A stretch of 64,000 bases of DNA from Closterium sp. Naga37s-1. Lineage: Eukaryota > Streptophyta > Zygnematophyceae > Desmidiales > Closteriaceae. Position numbers and translations under genes: made by a program. The stretch is taken from the NCBI GenBank assembly GCA_947471745.1, contig CANJKZ010000010.1, positions 3,955,501-4,019,500 on the forward strand, in the 5' to 3' direction. Position 1 is the first letter of the stretch. Every line of letters starts with the position of its first letter. This document shows positions 59,380 through 64,000 of the stretch, piece by piece. The notes under the pieces are model-generated. The model made no database searches, was not told the origin of the DNA, and saw only the letters and a program-made list of their open reading frames with translations.

Positions 59380-60263
59380 GGCTTGCCGATAAAACTCTCG
59401 GGATTATTCTATTCGTCTATCATATGATTAAACGCAATCAGATTTTGAGATGCCGCGAAGCGAGCCCCTGAAATATTTATGCGGTAACCAGCGCGATTGG
59501 AGAAAAACGTCGCAAAGCTAACGGAACATCGCCGATGGTCAGTCGCCGGTACTATCAAGTGGACAGTTTAACCCGTCCAAAGCGGACCGTCGTTCGTCAG
59601 TCGCCGATCGTCGTCAGTCAGGTCCCAGAGTGAAACCGTCCAAAGCCTAACCAGAACGAACAGTACACAGAAAACGTCAGTCGGCACCCATTGTCAGTCA
59701 ATCAGGTCCATGCGGGATCCTTCGAACACGAAGGAACTGCGAGCTCCGTTGCTCCTGCTTCTAGGGGCGGCTTGCTGGCAACACTAATGAGTGAGTGATG
59801 TGATCAACAAAACGGGAGAAAGGGAAGGAATCACCTTTGTGCCTCGGTCGGTTGGCACGGGTCGTAATGGTTATGGTTCGTTTTGGTTCGGTTTAGTCCA
59901 GGCGGGTCCACTTCAGAGCAGGTGGTTGGGGCTGGGGCACACTTGCTGGCTTTCGAGTAAACAACTATACCGCACAAAACCGTTTACGAAGCATCAAGAT
60001 CGTGAATCGCGATGCGAGCTCCTCACGGGACACTTTTGAGAAATTTCCATAACTGACTCACCAATCACGATCATCTCCGGGCAGTCTCAGCTATGGACAG
60101 CGCCTGACTGCCCTGTAGAGCTTAGGCCGCCTAGATTGGAGGTTTGCCATGGCTAGATAGGTAAGTTTAAGAGCAACCCGATGGAGGCGCGTCTGTGCGC
60201 AGCGGCCTATTAGCAGCGCGTCTGAATTGACTATTGAGTGCGACGCGTCGGCAGACTTAAATA
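59380..60263. promoter_or_regulatory. Divergent promoter region between the two transferase-like genes
   Basis: Separates start codons at 59379 (minus) and 60264 (plus). 59530-59720 has repeated CAGTCGCCG / CGTCAGTC / ACCGTCCAAA motifs. No TATA box I would defend. At 60181-60213 there is a decayed copy of the downstream gene's first codons (see the next entry). Confidence 0.5.
60181..60240 (+). repeat. Upstream copy of the first exon's start, forming a 10-codon uORF
   Basis: ATG at 60181 reads MEARLCAAAY then TAG; the real start at 60264 reads MEARLRSAAYQQRV. It is a 5' fragment of exon 1 including its start codon, placed 83 bp upstream. Confidence 0.8.
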
Positions 60264-63200
60264 ATGGAGGCGCGACTCCGATCAGCGGCCTATCAGCAGC
60301 GTGTCCGCCGCACCGTCGGCTGCGTTCTCCTCCTCTCCCTCCTCTCGCTCCTCCTCCTCGCATCGTTCACCGCAAAAAGCGGCGCCGACAGCGGCGCGCG
60401 CGAGTGGATCTTAAACTGGCTCCAAGTCTCGTGCGCTTCGAGCGCGCCGCAAAGCGCCTCGGGAAGCCGTAGTACGGAAGCTGGCGAGTCGGCAGACGGG
60501 GGATTGCGGGGGGTAGGAGGGAGAGGAGACGAAGGGCTGAGCGAGCGCCACGTGTACGGTGGTGATGGGTACGGGGGAGGGCGGCGGTGCGAGAGAGTGA
60601 CTAAAGCGGGGATATGCGTCTCGGATTTCTTCGCCCTCGTTGATGACGTGTACCGGTACGTTGATGACGTGTAAAGGTACGCTGATGACGTGCATTTTTT
60701 TACACGTCCTCCACCGCACTCTCAATCCCCGTTTCATTCCGTCACTCCTCCTTTTGAGCAATTTTTTAGGATTGTCTAAAACCCCGTTTCATTCCCTCAC
60801 CCCTCGTTTCACCTCTCCGTTCGCCACCCTATGCCCGTCCCATTTCCATCCGCGTTCCTACCCTCTATTTCTTCTCATCCTCTCTTCTGCTCCTTTGGCA
60901 CTGCAGTCACTCACTCCCTCTATATGGGAGTGACTTTTGAGAATTCTCATAAGTCATTCCCATTTCTATCCGCGTTCCTACCCTCTATTTCTTCTCATCC
61001 TCTCTTCTGCTCCTTTGGCACCGCAGTCACTCACTCCCTCTGCCCCTCATGCCCTCCCAACCTCCCACTAGCTTCCCCTTTCCCCCTCATGCTCCAAAAC
61101 CTCTCTTCTTTCTGCGTTTCCTTGATGCCAGTGTCCTTTTCCCTATAATAATGCATCCACAATGAGAATTTTCTCGATGAACCCATAATGGAAATTTTCT
61201 TGAGGAACCCGTAATGAGATTTTTCTTCGATCCCCTAAACCCTTTTGGCTTAAAAAAAGCAGACCCTGTGATTTGAAGCCTCCTTTTGGCGACACACTTT
61301 TTTGGCTGCTACCCACTGCATATGGGAGTCACTTTTCCGAATTCTGAAAAGTGTTCCCCCCACTGCCCCCTCTCCCCCCCTCCTTTTCCCAACCCTCCTT
61401 TCCCTTTCAGCCCCTTCTGGCCCGGAAAGGTTGACCTCGTGATTCGAAGCTACCTCTCTGAAAAGCTCTTCCTGCTCTACTCGCTGCTGACGTCAGTGGA
61501 GCTGATGTGGCCGCGCGGGATTGGCCGCGTGGTGGTCGTGCTGGATGAGGGGGATGACGTGGCAATGCACCTCATGCCGCCCTGGGTGCAGGTGAATACA
61601 GTTCTAAGCGGTGAAGGTAGGTAGGTGTACTATTATGTGGGGTGGTGATTCCTTATCTTATTTGTGTGTATTATATCTGTAAGTATTTTTCCTTATCAAT
61701 ACTGTGAATGTGGAATGTTGCTTCATTCATTCCACTCCTCCAGGTGAAATACGAGCGCAACTACCTGAAGCTTCCTGGGAAGATTCTCCAGCAGTGGAGC
61801 TACGGCTGGGTGGACAACTACACTTCAGCTCCCTTCGTTGCTATAGCGGATGATGACATCATCTTCAACCTTAAGGTGACGTCAGCTTCTGCCTCATGGT
61901 GACGTCATCTTCTGCCTCATGGTGACGTCATTTTCTGAGGATTCTCCAGCAGTGGAGCTGCGGCTGGGTGGACAACTACACTTCGGCACCATTCGTCGCC
62001 ATCGCAGATGATGACATCATCTTCAACCTCAAGGTGACGTCACCATCAACCTCAAGGTGACGTCATAGTCAGCCTCAGGTGACGTCATATTCAACCTCAA
62101 GGTGACGTCATAGTCAACGTCAGGTGACGTCACCAACAACATCAAGCTGACGTCATCTTCAACCCCAAGATGATCCCTCACCCTCCCCCCTGCCCCTCCC
62201 TCCCCTCCCCTCCCCCCACTCCTCCCTCCCTCCCCTCCCCCCCACCCCTCCCTCCCTCCCCTCCCCCCCCACCCCTCCCTCCCTCCCATCCCCGCCTCTT
62301 TTCCTTTCCGCCTCCAGGTCACACCATTCCTGCTCTTCAACCTGTCGGACCCATCCCAAGGAAACCAATCTCCAGTCGGCCGCCCCTACCTGATAGGCAG
62401 CAAGGACCAAGGCTACCACCGCCCCTCAACTGATTTCCTCCTTGGCCGGCGCGCCTATGCGGGCAACTTTATGGTTCAGCTGCCGCTGCTGCTGCCGCGG
62501 GGGGCTGTGAGGGGGTACAGAGATGCAGTGGGTGCGGCGCATCCCAAGATGGCAGGGGGATATGACGAGGCCGTGCAGTGGTGGGCAGAGCATGGCGGGC
62601 AGTACAGGTGAGTGGGGGCTAGGATGGATTGGGGGATTGGGATGGATTGGGATGGATTGGGGGATTGGGATGGATTGGGATGGATTGGGGGATTGGGATG
62701 GATTGGGATGGATTCGGGGATTGGGATGGATTCGGATGGATTGGGATGGGAGTGTGCGGGCAACTTTATGGTTCAGGTGCCGCTGCTGCTGCCGCGGGGG
62801 GCTGTGAGTGGGTACAGAGGGGCGGTGGGTGCGGCACATCCCAAGATGGCAGGGGGGTATGACGAGGCTGTTCAATGGTGGGCGGAGCATGGCGGGCAGT
62901 ACAGGTGAGGCGGTGTGGGCGCAAGGGTTGAGATTTGTTGGGAAGGGTTGGGAGGATTTGGGGTGGGCTGGGATGGGCGCGCCTATGCGGGCAACTTTAT
63001 GGTTCAGCTGCCGCTGCTGCTGCCGCGGGGGGGCGTGAGGGGGTATAGGGAAGTGGTGGGTGCAGCGCACCTCAAGATGGCAGGGGGGTATGACGAGGCC
63101 GTTCAGTGGTGGGCGGAGCATGGTGGGAAATACAGGTGAGGATATGAGGGATGGGCGCGCCTATGCGGGCAACTTCATGGTTCAGCTGCCGCTGCTGCTG

Positions 63201-64000
63201 CTGCTGCTGCGGGGGGCTGTGAGGGGGTACAGAGATGCAGTGGGTGCGGCGCACCCGAAGATGGCAGGGGGATATGACGAGGCCGTGCAGTGGTACGCGG
63301 AGCACGACGGACAGTACAGGTGAGTGAGAGTGGTTGTAAAAGCCCGCTGTGGAAGACGGGCTGGTGAGGGAGCGGGTGGACTTTTGAGTCGACTCAAAAG
63401 TCAACACGCGGAGCACGACGGACAGTACAGGTGAGTGAGAGTGGTTGTATCAGCCCCCTGTGGAGTGGAAGAGGGGGTGGTGAGGGAGGGGGTGGACTTT
63501 TGAGAATTCTACAAAACAACCCACGACGGAGAGTACAGGTGAGTGAGAGTGGTTGTATCAGCCCCCTGTGGAAGACGGGTTGGTGAGGGAGTGGGTGTTT
63601 TTTGAGAATTCTACAATTTAACCCACGGCTGGCAGTACAGGTGAGTGAGAACGGTTGTAAAACCCCCTGTGGAAGAGGGGGTGGTTAGGGAGTGGGTGAG
63701 CGGTGAGGGGTTAGGGTTGAGGGGTGAGGCAGTGAGAGGGTGAGCGGTGAACAGAATGTGAAAGACACCCCCCCACTACCCAATTCAGTATTGTCACCAC
63801 CCTCCATTGCACTACATCTGGAAAATCTTACCACCCTCCTCCTACCTACCCCTCATAACTGCTAACCCCCCCCCCCAACCCCACCCAACCCCCCCTCTGT
63901 GTTGTGGTGTGGTGTTGCTTGGTGCCGTGCCGTGCTGTGCGATGTGGTGTGGTACCGTGGGGTGCTGTGCGGTGTGCAGGGACCAGATTGCCCACACTGT
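60264..64000 (+). CDS. Putative glycosyltransferase-like type II membrane protein (5' part)
   Basis: Exons so far: 60264-60655, 61411-61591, 61744-61875, 62318-62607, and 63980 to beyond the window edge; phases are consistent (2,0,0,2). A basic N-terminus and Leu-rich segment (about residues 17-36) form a signal anchor. The lumenal part reads GKVDLVIRSYLSEKLFLLYS, then VVVVLDEGDD, then APFVAIADDDIIFNLK with DDD at 227-229, a possible metal/nucleotide-sugar site, then GRPYLIGSKDQGY and GNFMVQLPLLLPRG. The layout resembles Golgi glycosyltransferases, but I cannot name the family. Exon edges are copied downstream of exons 1, 3 and 4. Confidence 0.62.
60640..60698 (+). repeat. 3' copies of exon 1 edge
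   Basis: GTTGATGACGTGTACCG plus GTAC (true edge at 60655) is followed by GTTGATGACGTGTAAAG plus GTAC, then GCTGATGACGTGCAT: two further about 21-bp copies of the exon end with a donor. Confidence 0.85.
60838..61042 (+). repeat. Tandem duplication of about 85 bp with palindrome at the seam
   Basis: 60838-60921 and 60958-61041 are nearly identical (CATTTC.ATCCGCGTTCC start, CTCACTCCCTCT end). Between them sits TGACTTTTGAGAATTCTCA, the seam palindrome with AATT centre. No exon is involved. A related imperfect palindrome with GAATTC centre lies at 61330-61352. Confidence 0.9.
61876..62165 (+). repeat. Tandem donor array: repeated exon 3 tail plus GTGACGTCA
   Basis: About nine units of about 18-24 bp, each resembling TTCAACCTCAAG (the end of exon 3) followed by GTGACGTCA. 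They are interrupted at 61937-62035 by a longer 3' fragment of exon 3 (LQQWSCGWVDNYTSAPFVA...FNLK plus GTGACG). CRE-like TGACGTCA arises at each donor. Confidence 0.88.
62620..62745 (+). repeat. GGGATTGGGATGGATT-type array
   Basis: Short tandem repeat of GGATTGGGAT units between exon 4 and its first 3' fragment. Confidence 0.93.
62750..63642 (+). repeat. Six 3' fragments of exon 4, each ending in a donor
   Basis: Three long fragments (about 62755-62907, 62985-63135, 63160-63319) read YAGNFMVQ, LPLLL, then AVGAAHPKMAGGYDEAVQW to GQYR or KYR plus GTGAG. Three short ones end near 63430, 63540 and 63642 (HDGQYR-like plus GTGAGTGAG). Seam palindromes with TCGA (63382) or AATT (63502, 63605) centres separate the last units. 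Confidence 0.92.
63643..63979 (+). other. Intron 4 remainder, low-complexity
   Basis: GTGAG-rich, C-rich and TGTGGTG-rich simple sequence, then the acceptor GTGTGCAG before exon 5. No other feature seen. Confidence 0.7.

Noticed and set aside
62460-63320. A tandem-repeat glycosyltransferase domain with four YAGNFMVQ units
   Set aside because: The later three units lack an acceptor and the upstream part of the exon and each end in a donor, so they fit intronic 3' fragments of exon 4 rather than coding repeats.

Overview
This is eukaryotic nuclear DNA from the green-plant lineage. It carries intron-rich genes, a plant-type Ty1/copia retroelement, a fused delta-1-pyrroline-5-carboxylate synthetase, a lambda-class glutathione S-transferase and a BODYGUARD-type alpha/beta hydrolase. 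The heavy simple-repeat load and CAG-type runs inside coding sequence suggest a streptophyte alga (perhaps a zygnematophyte) rather than a seed plant. That placement is inference from gene content only.

Layout. 1-2019: 3' end of a decayed copia element. 2118-2889: a 772-bp hAT-like non-autonomous transposon with perfect 13-bp inverted ends and an 8-bp target duplication. 4349-26251 (minus): a lambda GST gene of 8 exons stretched over 22 kb, because intron 4 holds 144.5 copies of a 99-bp repeat. 27523-36856 (minus) and 38528-44966 (plus): two head-to-head P5CS genes, 14 and 11 exons, sharing a 1.7-kb promoter region. 45974-53411 (plus): BODYGUARD-like hydrolase, 4 exons. 53891-59379 (minus): type II membrane protein with two nucleotide-diphospho-sugar transferase-like domains, 6 exons. 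60264-64000 (plus): 5' part of a second putative glycosyltransferase, running off the window. I reconstructed all six genes by hand from exon homology, GT/AG sites and phase continuity. Every complete gene sums to an open frame ending in a stop.

The outstanding feature is shared by all six genes. Introns are largely built from partial copies of the exon edges that bound them. Upstream of a complete exon lie tandem copies of its acceptor plus exon 5' end; downstream lie tandem copies of its exon 3' end plus donor. I count roughly a hundred such fragments besides the 144-copy array, which is itself one acceptor-plus-exon-edge fragment amplified. At many seams between copies sits a short palindrome with arms TTTTGAG/CTCAAAA and an exchangeable 4-base centre (TCGA or AATT). 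Together these suggest a recurrent tandem-duplication process that lengthens introns by copying their own splice-site edges, with a recurring palindromic filler at the junctions.

Metabolically, the P5CS pair makes proline precursors (osmotic stress), the GST handles thiol/redox chemistry, and the hydrolase and two transferase-like genes point to cell-surface or wall work. I see no evidence that the six genes form one pathway.
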